In this document: piece after piece, positions 34,866 to 44,508 of the stretch | Position numbering within the stretch: position 1 is the first letter of the stretch | Layout: each line of letters opens with the position of its first letter | Assembly: GCF_040675875.1 (NCBI RefSeq) | Contig: NZ_JBEGII010000001.1 | Span: 2,046,001-2,110,000, forward strand | Reading direction: 5' to 3' | Length of the DNA stretch: 64,000 nucleotides | Source: Microbacterium sp. LWO12-1.2 | Lineage (GTDB): Bacteria > Actinomycetota > Actinomycetes > Actinomycetales > Microbacteriaceae | Notes under the pieces: generated by a model | Told to the model about the DNA's origin: nothing | Databases searched by the model: none | The model's input: only the letters and a program-made list of their open reading frames with translations | Position numbers and translations under genes: made by a program

Positions 34866-34890
34866 GGAACTCCACCAACGAAGGAGTTCC
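34866..34890 (+). promoter_or_regulatory. Hairpin sequestering the WXG100 ribosome-binding site
   Basis: GGAACTCC (34866-34873) and GGAGTTCC (34883-34890) form a perfect 8-bp inverted repeat around 9 nt. The right arm contains the GGAG ribosome-binding site, and the ATG follows one nt later (34892). A TAGCCT -10 candidate is at 34859-34864, which would start the RNA near 34871, inside the left arm. Confidence 0.55.
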
Positions 34891-34891
34891 C

Positions 34892-35179
34892 ATGTCCGTC
34901 TTCACCGTCGACACCGAAGCCGTCCACGCCGCTCACGGGGCGGCCCGCGCCACCATGGAGAGGCTGCAGAGCGAGTCCGCGGCACTCACCGCGCAACTGA
35001 CGCAGCTGCAGTCCTCCTGGGTCGGTACCGCATCGAGCGCCTTCCAGAGCTGCGCCGAACAGTGGCGCGGCGCGCAGCTGCACGTCGAACAGGCGCTCGA
35101 ATCGATCGGCACGGCCCTCGGCTCGGCCGCCACCCAGTACGCGGATGCCGATCAGTACTCGGCGAGCCTGTTCCGCTGA
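34892..35179 (+). CDS. Orphan WXG100-family protein
   Basis: The 95-residue helical hairpin protein of the ESAT-6/WXG100 type has the central turn SSWVGTASSAFQ (W-x-G at ~residues 43-45) and two Ala/Gln-rich amphipathic helices. No EccC ATPase, second WXG gene or other type VII secretion gene is close by, so export, if any, must use a system elsewhere. It lacks an obvious YxxxD/E export signal at the expected C-terminal position, though DADQYSASLF has Tyr near the end. Confidence 0.85.
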   Translation: MSVFTVDTEAVHAAHGAARATMERLQSESAALTAQLTQLQSSWVGTASSAFQSCAEQWRGAQLHVEQALESIGTALGSAATQYADADQYSASLFR

Positions 35180-35205
35180 GTTGCCGCTCAGCTCCCCGTA
35201 ACACG

Positions 35206-35235
35206 GAAACGCCCCGGCCGAAGCCGGGGCGTTTC
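35206..35235. terminator. Bidirectional terminator between WXG100 gene and groEL
   Basis: A 13-bp perfect G+C-rich stem (35206-35218 with 35223-35235) has a 4-nt loop and A3/T3 flanks. It serves both converging transcripts. Confidence 0.85.
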
Positions 35236-35255
35236 TGTTCAGCGTGTGGTGTGGA

Positions 35256-36911
<1,656 letters not shown>

Positions 36912-36938
36912 TTAGCACTCAGAGTGTGAGAGTGCTAA
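36912..36938. promoter_or_regulatory. CIRCE element (HrcA operator) upstream of groEL
   Basis: TTAGCACTC (36912-36920), nine nt, GAGTGCTAA (36930-36938): a perfect match to the CIRCE consensus, placed 37 bp before the groEL start. Confidence 0.97.
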
Positions 36939-36999
36939 CGCCATTCTGGCACTCGACCCCTCCGAGTGCAAGCCGCCGGAGCCCGGTGCCGGTCGGGCG

Positions 37000-37578
37000 T
37001 CAGGAGGCGGGATCTCCGGTGGGTGTCGCCGGAGCCGTGGTGGAGCGATCAAGGCCGATCACGACGGTGAGCTGCTCCCCGTCCGTGCGGTTGAGGCCGG
37101 CGTAGACATCGCTCTGCTGCACGTCGGCACCACCGATCAGGTTCGCCAGGCCGATGGCCGCGAGCTCATCGTCGTCCTCGACGTAGTAGACGGTCGTCGT
37201 CGCGAAGTCCGTGCTGTCGCTGTCGCTCGCGTAGACCGTGTCAGCCGCCCAGCCCTCGTTGATCAGGAGGGTGCGCACCTGCTCGTCGAGACCCTCCTCC
37301 GGCGTCGCGTTGAGGATCATCACCGAGAAGGCCGTGTCGACCACGCCGGTCTCCTCCGGCGTCGGCACGGCGCTCGGCGCCGCTTCGGGGAACAGGTCGA
37401 TGCGCCCCATGACCACGAGCGATCCGAAGATGCCGGCGATGATCAGCACGAGCGCGGCGACGAAGGACCACAGCAGCACCACCCAGCCGTTCATCCCGGG
37501 GGCTTCTGCGCGGTGCGCCCCGACGCGGCCGGAGGTGCGAGGGACATCATCGAAGCGATCGCGGGTGGGCTTTGACAC
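37000..37578 (-). CDS. LytR_C-domain membrane protein (VirR/Rv0431-like)
   Basis: The 192-residue protein has a cytoplasmic N-terminus, one membrane helix (~31-57), a Pro/Ala/Thr linker and an extracellular LytR C-terminal domain (~80-180; FSVMILNATPEEGLDEQVRTLL...). Neighbouring DUF3263 and groEL reproduce the Rv0430-Rv0431-Rv0440 set of Mycobacterium, where Rv0431 (VirR) affects envelope vesicle release. The start is GTG 37578, supported by TAGCAT at 37585-37590 (leaderless). Confidence 0.85.
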   Translation of the reverse strand: MSKPTRDRFDDVPRTSGRVGAHRAEAPGMNGWVVLLWSFVAALVLIIAGIFGSLVVMGRIDLFPEAAPSAVPTPEETGVVDTAFSVMILNATPEEGLDEQVRTLLINEGWAADTVYASDSDSTDFATTTVYYVEDDDELAAIGLANLIGGADVQQSDVYAGLNRTDGEQLTVVIGLDRSTTAPATPTGDPAS

Positions 37579-37648
37579 CCCTCGATGCTAGCGGCACGCG
37601 CCTGGCAATCCGCATCCGCATCCGCAGATGAGTGGAACGGGTGCGCTC

Positions 37649-37906
37649 TCAGCCCACGAAACCGGGCGTGCGCATGGCGCGATGTGAGGCACGTGAGTCC
37701 CGGAGCCGGCGCAGGCGCCGCACCAGCATGGGATCGTATTCGAGTGCCGCCTCTGACTCGACCAGGCGTCCGAGCACCTGGTAGTACCGAGCGGCGCTCA
37801 TCCCGAGCTGGGCACGGATGATCTCTTCCTTCGCCCCACTGTGACGCGGCCAGGCCGCCTCCAGATGGAGGACAGCGCGATCGCGCTCCGTGAGGTCTCC
37901 GAGCAT
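37649..37906 (-). CDS. DUF3263 protein (small helix-turn-helix-like)
   Basis: This is an 85-residue protein of a family restricted to actinobacteria. It begins LTERDRAVLHLEAAWPRHSGAKEE and continues with a helix-turn-helix-like stretch (REQ-type IIRAQLGMSAARYYQVLGRLV). DNA binding is likely but unproven. TAACCT at 37913-37918, 6 nt before the ATG, predicts a leaderless mRNA. Confidence 0.85.
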   Translation of the reverse strand: MLGDLTERDRAVLHLEAAWPRHSGAKEEIIRAQLGMSAARYYQVLGRLVESEAALEYDPMLVRRLRRLRDSRASHRAMRTPGFVG

Positions 37907-37915
37907 GGCTCCAGG

Positions 37916-38908
37916 TTAGGACTCCTGCGTCGCAGAAGCGGTGCGCCACTCCCACCAACGCCCGAGCGGATCCGCCGCTGCACGTACCCGCCCGTCAAGC
38001 GCGACGACGAATCCCGGCCAGGCCGCCGGGTCGATCGGAGGCGTCCAGACATCGAGCAGGCCGGGAGGATCGATCGTGATCCATCGGGCGGACATCTGGC
38101 TGATCCGTTCGATCAACGCCAGGCGATGCGCACGCGGGATATGCACGAGCACCCCCGGCGTGGTGACGACGAGCGTCGCGTCTCGGGGCGCTCGGGCGGC
38201 GAGCGCATCCAGCTGCGCCAACGCATCACCGGCGATGAGGAGCGGCGGGTCGGCTGCGGCGATGGTCGCGGCGGCCTCGATGCGTTCCTCGCGTCCGGCC
38301 TCCCCCGGCCAGACGAGTCCGCGCAGCCAGCGCCGGTCACGCTCCTCCGCGACGTCCAGGGGCGCGAGGTCGATACCAGCGCGCCAGACCACCTCCGGCA
38401 TCCGCAACGACGGAAGGGGCCCGGTCACCCGGCTCGTCAGGACGACCGGAGACTCCCCTGACGACGGATCGAGCGCCGCTCTTACGCGCCCGTCGTCCCC
38501 GACGAATCGATAGGAGTACCGATCGGGGTACAGACACAGCCCGGCCGCCGCACCGAGTTCGAGCAGCGCGACAGGGCCGTCGATCTCCGACAGCACCGCC
38601 AGCAGGGCCGCGAGTCGCAGCGGCTCATTGGTCTGGAGCGAGCGGACCGTGCACTCGGCGACGATGTCGTCCGCGTGGCGGAGCACGAAGTCACGCCAGC
38701 GCGGGTATCCCCCGAGCGGCGCACCGAGCAGGCGGGTCACGGCGAACACCAACGGAGGCTGGCGGCGGTTCTCCGGGATGCGTGAAAGGACCGCCTGGAC
38801 GGCAGCGTCTCCGGCGACACCGCGCGCCCACTCCTCGTACAGGGCGCTGCGGCCGGGGGCCTCCTCTGCGGCGAAGCGGGCGTAGCGCAGCTGTACGGCA
38901 TCCGTCAT
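37916..38908 (-). CDS. DUF2332 family protein
   Basis: The 330-residue soluble protein of the DUF2332 family has a conserved N-terminal helical part (YARFAAEEAPGRSALYEEWARGVAGD) and a Rossmann-like core with LLELGAAAGLCLYPDRY (~residues 114-130). That core looks like the SAM-binding motif I of methyltransferases, so a methyltransferase-like fold is possible. No substrate is known. A GACAAT hexamer lies 6 nt before the ATG. Confidence 0.85.
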   Translation of the reverse strand: MTDAVQLRYARFAAEEAPGRSALYEEWARGVAGDAAVQAVLSRIPENRRQPPLVFAVTRLLGAPLGGYPRWRDFVLRHADDIVAECTVRSLQTNEPLRLAALLAVLSEIDGPVALLELGAAAGLCLYPDRYSYRFVGDDGRVRAALDPSSGESPVVLTSRVTGPLPSLRMPEVVWRAGIDLAPLDVAEERDRRWLRGLVWPGEAGREERIEAAATIAAADPPLLIAGDALAQLDALAARAPRDATLVVTTPGVLVHIPRAHRLALIERISQMSARWITIDPPGLLDVWTPPIDPAAWPGFVVALDGRVRAAADPLGRWWEWRTASATQES

Positions 38909-38979
38909 ACGCCCATTGTCGCCCGGCGCAGCCGTCCGCCCGTCGGAGGAGGGAGAATGGAGAAGACCCAGGAGGACGC

Positions 38980-39384
38980 ATGGCCTACAGCGTGGACAAG
39001 ACCGAAGACGAATGGCGCGAGGAACTCGGCGCGGAGCAATACGCCGTGCTGCGCCAGGCGGCGACCGAGCGCGCCTGGACCGGCGAGCTGCTCGACGAGG
39101 GCCGTGCGGGCCTCTACACCTGCGGTGCCTGCGGGGCGGAGCTGTTCCAGAGCGGCACCAAGTTCGACTCCGGATGCGGATGGCCGAGCTTCTACGAGTC
39201 GATCCGTCCCGAAGCCGTGCAGCTCATCGAGGACACGACCCTGGGCATGGTGCGCACCGAGGTGCGCTGCGCGAACTGCGGTTCGCACCTCGGCCATGTC
39301 TTCCCCGACGGCTTCGGCACGCCGACCGGCGACCGGTACTGCATGAACTCGATCGCGCTGAACTTCACCCCCGAAGCGTCGTGA
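38980..39384 (+). CDS. msrB: Peptide-methionine (R)-S-oxide reductase MsrB
   Basis: MsrB repairs methionine-R-sulfoxide in proteins. The 134-residue enzyme has the zinc-binding CxxC pairs (CGACGAELF and CANCGSHLGHVF), substrate residues in SGCGWPSFYE, and the catalytic Cys in DRYCMNSIALNF (~residue 122). The start has a GGAGGACGC ribosome-binding site. The stop overlaps the next gene's GTG by 4 nt. Confidence 0.95.
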   Translation: MAYSVDKTEDEWREELGAEQYAVLRQAATERAWTGELLDEGRAGLYTCGACGAELFQSGTKFDSGCGWPSFYESIRPEAVQLIEDTTLGMVRTEVRCANCGSHLGHVFPDGFGTPTGDRYCMNSIALNFTPEAS

Positions 39385-39929
39385 CCGCGCTCGACGCCGT
39401 CCGCGCTCGTCAGTCCTGGTCGAAGGTCGACGACACCGCACCCTCGCACGATGAGCTGCTGACGCTCGTCGCCGCGGCGGGAAGAGTCGCCGACCATTCG
39501 TCGTTGCGTCCGTGGCGTCTGATCGAGCTGCGCGGATCCGACCGCCAGCTCCTCGGCGCCGCGATCTCGAAGGCCCAGGGAGACAAGTCGCCGTCGACCA
39601 AGCCGTTGCGGGCCCCGCTGCTGATCGCCGTGGTCGCCAGCTACCGCAAGAGCGACAAGGTGCCCCGGTGGGAGCAGGAGGCCGTCGCCTCGGGCGTCGC
39701 GCACATGCTCAGTCTGCTGCTCGATGACGCCGGGTGGGGAGTGCTCTGGCGCACAGGGCACTACACGCGGGCGAAGGCCGTGGCCAAGGCGCATGGGCTG
39801 GACAAGAACGAGGAGCTCCTCGGCTGGCTCTACGTCGGCGGCAAGCCCGCCGGCAAGAAGCCGGGACGCCGCAAGGCCGTCGATGCCCGCAAGCTCGTCA
39901 GCCGGATGCCGAAGGCGAAGAAGAAGTAG
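39381..39929 (+). CDS. Nitroreductase-family protein
   Basis: The 182-residue FMN-binding fold shows the N-terminal RQSWSKVDDTAPSHDEL and the FMN-phosphate type SSLRPWRLIEL segment. It also has VASGVAHMLSLLLDDAGWGVLWRTG, the helix that lines the cofactor, and GWLYVGGKPAGK. It probably reduces nitro or quinone compounds with NAD(P)H; the natural substrate is unknown. The GTG start overlaps the msrB stop (GTGA), suggesting a joint role in oxidative damage (inference). Confidence 0.85.
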   Translation: MTALDAVRARQSWSKVDDTAPSHDELLTLVAAAGRVADHSSLRPWRLIELRGSDRQLLGAAISKAQGDKSPSTKPLRAPLLIAVVASYRKSDKVPRWEQEAVASGVAHMLSLLLDDAGWGVLWRTGHYTRAKAVAKAHGLDKNEELLGWLYVGGKPAGKKPGRRKAVDARKLVSRMPKAKKK

Positions 39930-39933
39930 TCGT

Positions 39934-40878
39934 TCAGTCCCTGCGACGGCGGCGCGGTAGAGCCACGGCGACGGACGCCGCAGCCACGACCACCATTCCG
40001 ATGATCTGCCAGGGGGCGGGACCGGACACCGGGGGCCACAGCAGATCGATCACGACTGAGGTCGTGAGCTGTCCCAGCACGGAGCCGAGCCCCATCAGCA
40101 GCACGCCGGTCTGGCCGACGATGAATGCGCCCAGCAGGATGTAGGCGAAGCCGAGGAAGCCGCCGAGATACAGCCAGGGTTCACTCGGGAGGGCGTCCGG
40201 GGCACCGCGCAGGGCGATACTCACCCCGGCTGCGAGCAGCAGCACGATCGTCCCGGCGATGAAGCTCATGAGTGTGGCGATGATCGGGGATTGCACCCGC
40301 TGCGCGAGACGACCGTTGGTCGCGGCCTGCCAGGCGATTCCGACTCCCGCCGCGAACGGTAGCAGCAGCATCCACAGCGGCGCCGTCGCCAGCACGTCTC
40401 CACTGAGCGAGATGGCGACCGCGGCGAGCGCGAGCAGCCCGCCGAGCACACGTCCAGGCGTGACCGCGACCACTCCGGCCGGACCGAAGCCGATCCGATC
40501 GAGCACCAGCCCGTGCAGCGTCTGCCCCGCGACCACCCCGACCGTGAAGAGCGAGACGCCCAGTATCCCGGCGGTGAGGCCCTGGGTCGAGACGGTGAGT
40601 GCGCCACAGGCCCCACCCAGCAGCATCCACAGCGGGATCGTGCGAGCGCGCACGCCCCGCCACAGCCGCCCGACTCCTCGGCGGCCGGAAGGAAGCGCGG
40701 CGACCACGACCACGAGAGCGAGCAACCCGACGCTGAAAGACACGAAGCCCGCGGCGATGCCGTCATCGAGACGGACTCCGAGGACGCCGTTGATGCGCGC
40801 CTGGACGGCTGTCATCACACCGATCGCGACCGCTCCCCCGAGCGCGACCGGGGCGGGGAGCACACGGGTCTGGGTCAC
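39934..40878 (-). CDS. DMT-superfamily transporter (YdcZ/DUF606 tandem type)
   Basis: The 314-residue protein has about ten membrane helices in two homologous halves, each resembling a DUF606/YdcZ unit (ALGGAVAIGVMTAVQARINGVLG; LGGFLGFAYILLGAFIVGQTGV). The substrate is unknown. The start is GTG 40878 with TAGGCT at 40885-40890 exactly 6 nt upstream (leaderless). It converges with the nitroreductase gene with only 4 bp between the stops. Confidence 0.82.
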   Translation of the reverse strand: MTQTRVLPAPVALGGAVAIGVMTAVQARINGVLGVRLDDGIAAGFVSFSVGLLALVVVVAALPSGRRGVGRLWRGVRARTIPLWMLLGGACGALTVSTQGLTAGILGVSLFTVGVVAGQTLHGLVLDRIGFGPAGVVAVTPGRVLGGLLALAAVAISLSGDVLATAPLWMLLLPFAAGVGIAWQAATNGRLAQRVQSPIIATLMSFIAGTIVLLLAAGVSIALRGAPDALPSEPWLYLGGFLGFAYILLGAFIVGQTGVLLMGLGSVLGQLTTSVVIDLLWPPVSGPAPWQIIGMVVVAAASVAVALPRRRRRD

Positions 40879-40952
40879 CTGTCGAGCCTACCCGCGCGGA
40901 GGGCGCGACCCGCGTCTGCCCGGATGTCGGCGACCGCGGCTACGCTGACGGC

Positions 40953-41606
40953 ATGTGCGCGAGCTATGGACTCGATCCCCGTTTCTCCGATGCGGAGCTC
41001 CTCGCCGCGGCCGATGAGTCCGTGCTCGAGGGGCTTCGTCTGTGGGCGCAGGAGAATGCGGGCGAGACCGTGCGTCCCACCGGCAAGAACCTGCGCAATC
41101 TGAACCCGATCGTGGTGCAGCCCGACGACGCGCCGACGCTCGAGCCGGCCTGGTGGGGGTTCCTGGTCGGAGGGGAACCGGCGAAGTTCCCCTCGATCAA
41201 CACCCGTTCCGAGCGTCTGCAGGAGCGACCGGGCAGTCTGCGCTCCCGCGCTCTCGTTCCCGCCACCAGCTGGTACGAGATGCAGAAGCCGTCTCGCCAG
41301 TGGCACCAGTTCCTCGTCGACGACGGAGCACTGTTCGGCATGGCGGCCATCACGCAGCGCGGCAAGACCAGCGACGGCACCTGGTTCACCTGCTATTCGA
41401 TCGTCATGCGACCCGCGCCCGCGCATCTCGCCGGTGTCCACGACCGCATGCCGGTGCTCATCCCCACCGCATTCGCCCAGGAGTGGCTGACCGCTGAGGG
41501 AACCCGCGACGTGATCGACGACGCCCTCCTCGCCGCCGCGAGCCTCGATGATCGCGTCGCCGCGGTACCCCGGGGCGACGACAAGAACGCGGATCGGCTG
41601 TTCTGA
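40953..41606 (+). CDS. SRAP (YedK/HMCES) abasic-site protein
   Basis: The 217-residue SOS-response-associated family protein forms a covalent bond with abasic sites in single-stranded DNA through Cys-2. The sequence starts MCASYG, so Cys-2 is exposed after Met removal. The other active-site blocks SINTRSER and AGVHDRMPVLI (His) are present. TACGCT at 40941-40946 gives a leaderless start on the ATG; this keeps Cys at position 2. Confidence 0.93.
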   Translation: MCASYGLDPRFSDAELLAAADESVLEGLRLWAQENAGETVRPTGKNLRNLNPIVVQPDDAPTLEPAWWGFLVGGEPAKFPSINTRSERLQERPGSLRSRALVPATSWYEMQKPSRQWHQFLVDDGALFGMAAITQRGKTSDGTWFTCYSIVMRPAPAHLAGVHDRMPVLIPTAFAQEWLTAEGTRDVIDDALLAAASLDDRVAAVPRGDDKNADRLF

Positions 41607-41609
41607 CGC

Positions 41610-41993
41610 ATGAACTCGAAAGAACTGACCTCGGCGGCGGCGGCGCGCGCCGAGGAGCTGCCAGGCTCCGAACGTGAGAACCCGTTCGGCCCGGAGTGGG
41701 ACGTCTACAAGGTGCGCGGTCGCGTGTTCCTGCTGCTGCCGATCGACGGCACCGGTCGCGTCACGCTCAAGTCGCACCCCGACGACGCGGTCGCGCTGCG
41801 CGAGACGTTCGCCGACATCGTCCCCGGCTATCACATGAACAAGAAGCACTGGATCACGCTCACCCCCGGCCCCTCACTCGAAGAGGGCCTGGTCACCGAG
41901 CTCGTCACCGAGTCGTACCTGCTGGTGGTCGAGAAGCTCCCGCGGGCCCAGCGCCCCGTCGATCCCGCGCTGTTCGGTCAGCGGGAGGACTGA
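41610..41993 (+). CDS. MmcQ/YjbR-family protein
   Basis: The 127-residue protein of the CyaY-like YjbR fold has ENPFGPEWDVYKVRGRVFLLL, SHPDDAVALRETFADIVPGYHMNKKHWITL and ESYLLVVEKLPRAQR. DNA-binding activity has been suggested for family members; the role is unknown. It follows the SRAP gene by 3 bp and is probably co-transcribed. Confidence 0.85.
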   Translation: MNSKELTSAAAARAEELPGSERENPFGPEWDVYKVRGRVFLLLPIDGTGRVTLKSHPDDAVALRETFADIVPGYHMNKKHWITLTPGPSLEEGLVTELVTESYLLVVEKLPRAQRPVDPALFGQRED

Positions 41994-42034
41994 GCCCGGC
42001 ATCGGACAGGCGACGAGCGACGTCTGCCGACCGC

Positions 42035-42649
42035 TCAGATCCAGCCCTTGTCCCGCGCCGCTCGCGCCGCCTGCGCACGGTTCTCGGTCGCGGTCTTGCC
42101 GATCGCCGACGACAGATGGTTGCGCACCGTCCCCGCCGACAGGAAGACCTCCGCCGCGATCCGGGAGATCGAGCGCCCGTCGGCTGACAGCCGGAGCACC
42201 TGCTGCTCCCGCTCGCTCAAGGGATTCGCACCTTCGAAGAGCGACGCCTCGGCGAGTGCAGGATCGACCACGCGCAGCCCCTGGTGCACACGGCGCACGG
42301 CATGCGCGAGATCGGTGGCGGGGGTGTCCTTGGCGATGAAGCCGCTCGCGCCCGCATCCAAGGCCTGCCGCAGGTATCCCGGCCGGGCGAACGTCGTCAC
42401 GACGAGCACCCGGGTCTCGGGGCTCACCTCGCGCACGAGACGCGTCGCGGCGATCCCGTCGACTCCGGGCATCTGGATGTCCATGAGACAGACATCGGGG
42501 CGCTCCTCGCGTGCGCGTTCCGCGGCCTGCGCACCGTCACCGGCCTCGGCGACGACCGTGAGATCGCGCTCGAGTTCGAGCAGCGCGCCCATGGCACCGC
42601 GCACCAGCGCCTGATCATCGACGAGCAGCAGCCGGATCGGATCCGTCAC
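42035..42649 (-). CDS. NarL/LuxR-type response regulator (cassette 1)
   Basis: The 204-residue protein has a receiver domain (LLLVDDQALV; phospho-Asp in CLMDIQMPGVDG, ~residue 54; Lys in FIAKDTP) and a LuxR helix-turn-helix (LSEREQQVLRLSADGRSISRIAAEVFLSAGTVRNHLS). The start GTG overlaps the stop of the kinase gene by 4 nt (GTGA). It is the last gene of a four-gene minus-strand set: ABC ATPase, permease, kinase, regulator. Confidence 0.93.
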   Translation of the reverse strand: MTDPIRLLLVDDQALVRGAMGALLELERDLTVVAEAGDGAQAAERAREERPDVCLMDIQMPGVDGIAATRLVREVSPETRVLVVTTFARPGYLRQALDAGASGFIAKDTPATDLAHAVRRVHQGLRVVDPALAEASLFEGANPLSEREQQVLRLSADGRSISRIAAEVFLSAGTVRNHLSSAIGKTATENRAQAARAARDKGWI

Positions 42650-43737
42650 CAGGTCACACTGACTCTCGTGCCGCCATTCGACGTATCCTCCACGACCAGA
42701 ACGGCACCCGCCGCGGCTGCCCGCTCCGACATCCCTCGGAGGCCGCTGCCTGCCGGCCCCCGCACACCGCGCCCGTCGTCTTCGATCGCGACCTCGCCCG
42801 GCACCATCGTGATGCGCACATGCTGAGCGCTGGCATGCCGCAGGATGTTCGTGGTCGACTCCCGCACGATCCACCCGGCAGGTAGCGACTGTGCAGGCGA
42901 CAGCGCCGTCGGGTCGCCCTCGATCCTCACCCGGAGACCGGCCGATTCCAGGGCGACGGTGCTCGCCTGGATCTGCTCCGACAGCGCGGCTGCTCGGATG
43001 CCGGTCACGGTGCTGCGCACTCCGGCGATCGCCTCGCCCGTGAGGTGCACGATCTGTGCGAGCTCGGCCTTCGCTCGCTCCGGGTCGTCATCGACCAGTC
43101 GCTCGGCGAGTTCCGCCTTCAGCTTCACAGCGGTGAGCGTGTGCCCGAGCAGGTCGTGGACATCGCGGGCGATCGACGCGCGCTCGTCGCTGGTGGCGAG
43201 TTCCATGCGCACCTTGTCCGCGTCGACCGAACGACTGATGAGCCACGTGTTCACCGTGTTGACGACGGCGATCAGCACCACCACGATCAACAGTTGGAGA
43301 TGCCCCTCCAGGCGCCCGCTGAACAGGGCGACGCCGGCGGCCAGCGCGATGCCGCTGATGGTGGTCACCCAATGCCACATCCCGCGCAGCCCGTAGCTGG
43401 CGTATGACATCAGGTACGGAAGGAAGCTGAGCGCCTGCGTCTCGATCGCCGGGATCGTCGCGATGGCGCACGCGATCTGCACCCAGAACAGCGTGCGGAC
43501 CAGAGGGGGCGGCTTCCCCCAGGACGAACGCATCCCGACCACGAACCCGATGACGTAGACGACCGCGAACGAGATCAGAGCCGTCCAGCCGAGCACTACC
43601 CACCCGAGCGCGGCATCCGACCGCAGCAGCGACAGCACCGGGTACACCAGGAAGACCATCCACACGACGGCCATCAGCCATCCCCAGCGCTCCCAGGGGC
43701 CCGTGTGCTCGTCGGCCTCCGGCCGCTCGGTCGTCAT
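42646..43737 (-). CDS. DesK/LiaS-type histidine kinase (cassette 1)
   Basis: The 363-residue protein has four to six membrane helices in the first ~160 residues, no large sensor domain, then the HisKA_3 motif RDVHDLLGHTLTAVKLKAEL with the phospho-acceptor His (~residue 195). The C-terminal HATPase has the G2-like GSGLRGMSERAAAAG. Such kinases usually sense membrane or cell-wall stress. Its own -10 box TAGGCT (43744-43749) begins with the stop codon of the permease gene. Confidence 0.92.
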   Translation of the reverse strand: MTTERPEADEHTGPWERWGWLMAVVWMVFLVYPVLSLLRSDAALGWVVLGWTALISFAVVYVIGFVVGMRSSWGKPPPLVRTLFWVQIACAIATIPAIETQALSFLPYLMSYASYGLRGMWHWVTTISGIALAAGVALFSGRLEGHLQLLIVVVLIAVVNTVNTWLISRSVDADKVRMELATSDERASIARDVHDLLGHTLTAVKLKAELAERLVDDDPERAKAELAQIVHLTGEAIAGVRSTVTGIRAAALSEQIQASTVALESAGLRVRIEGDPTALSPAQSLPAGWIVRESTTNILRHASAQHVRITMVPGEVAIEDDGRGVRGPAGSGLRGMSERAAAAGAVLVVEDTSNGGTRVSVTW

Positions 43738-43743
43738 CCGTTC

Positions 43744-43749
43744 AGCCTA
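43744..43749 (-). promoter_or_regulatory. -10 box of kinase 1 overlapping permease stop codon
   Basis: Minus-strand TAGGCT ends 6 nt before the kinase ATG (leaderless geometry). Its first three bases are the TAG stop codon of the permease gene (43747-43749). Confidence 0.5.
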
Positions 43750-44508
43750 ACGACGCCGACGTGAGCGCATCACGCCGAGGCGGACGAGAGCGGCGAACAG
43801 GATCGCCCAGACGACGACGTTCAAGAGCACGGCCCAGAGCGGATCCGCACCGCCGGCGACGAGCGTCCCGTCCGTGGCCGGCCATCGCACGAGGGCGACG
43901 TAGCCGTACATCGGAGTCCACTTCGCGATGTCGAGCATCACGCCGTCGAGCGGGATGAAGACGTTGCCGAAGAATCCGAAGAACGTGATCGAGATCGACG
44001 CGAGCGCGGCAGCGGAATCCGAGTTGAAGGCCAGCCCGACGCCGAGGCCGAACAGGCCGAAGACGAGGCCGAGCCCGAGCGTGATACCGGCGGCGGCGAA
44101 CCAGCGCCAGGCGTCCTCCGCCTCGGCACCGGTGGCGATCCCCGCCACGTAGACGAACACCACGGCGAGCGCAGCGAACGACACCGCCGCGAGCACCTTG
44201 GTCACCGCATACCCCAGGGTCGTGAGCGGCGTGAGGGCGAGCTGCCTCCCCCATCCCTGGCCGACCTCGGACGCGGCGAGAGAGCAGAGCGAGCTCATCG
44301 CGGTCGCGGTGCCGAACGCCCCCATCGAGACCATGACGTAGAACGAGACGTTCGCGTGACCGACGCTCTGCGTCGCGTACGACATGCTCGCCCCGAACAG
44401 CAGGTACATGGCCACCGGCATCGCGAGAGTGAACGCGAGCGTGTAGGGGTTGCGGATCTGGCGCACGAGCTCCGTACGGTACAGCGCCGGGGCGACGAGC
44501 GTAGTCAT
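43747..44508 (-). CDS. ABC-2 type permease (cassette 1)
   Basis: The 253-residue protein has six membrane helices, with the ABC-2 pattern: an N-terminal amphipathic stretch (LYRTELVRQIRNPYTLAFTLAMP), then paired helices, with FGFFGNVFIPLDGVMLDIAKWTP in the conserved loop. It is probably an exporter subunit for peptides, lipids or drugs. Its start overlaps the ATPase gene by 4 nt. Confidence 0.88.
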   Translation of the reverse strand: MTTLVAPALYRTELVRQIRNPYTLAFTLAMPVAMYLLFGASMSYATQSVGHANVSFYVMVSMGAFGTATAMSSLCSLAASEVGQGWGRQLALTPLTTLGYAVTKVLAAVSFAALAVVFVYVAGIATGAEAEDAWRWFAAAGITLGLGLVFGLFGLGVGLAFNSDSAAALASISITFFGFFGNVFIPLDGVMLDIAKWTPMYGYVALVRWPATDGTLVAGGADPLWAVLLNVVVWAILFAALVRLGVMRSRRRR

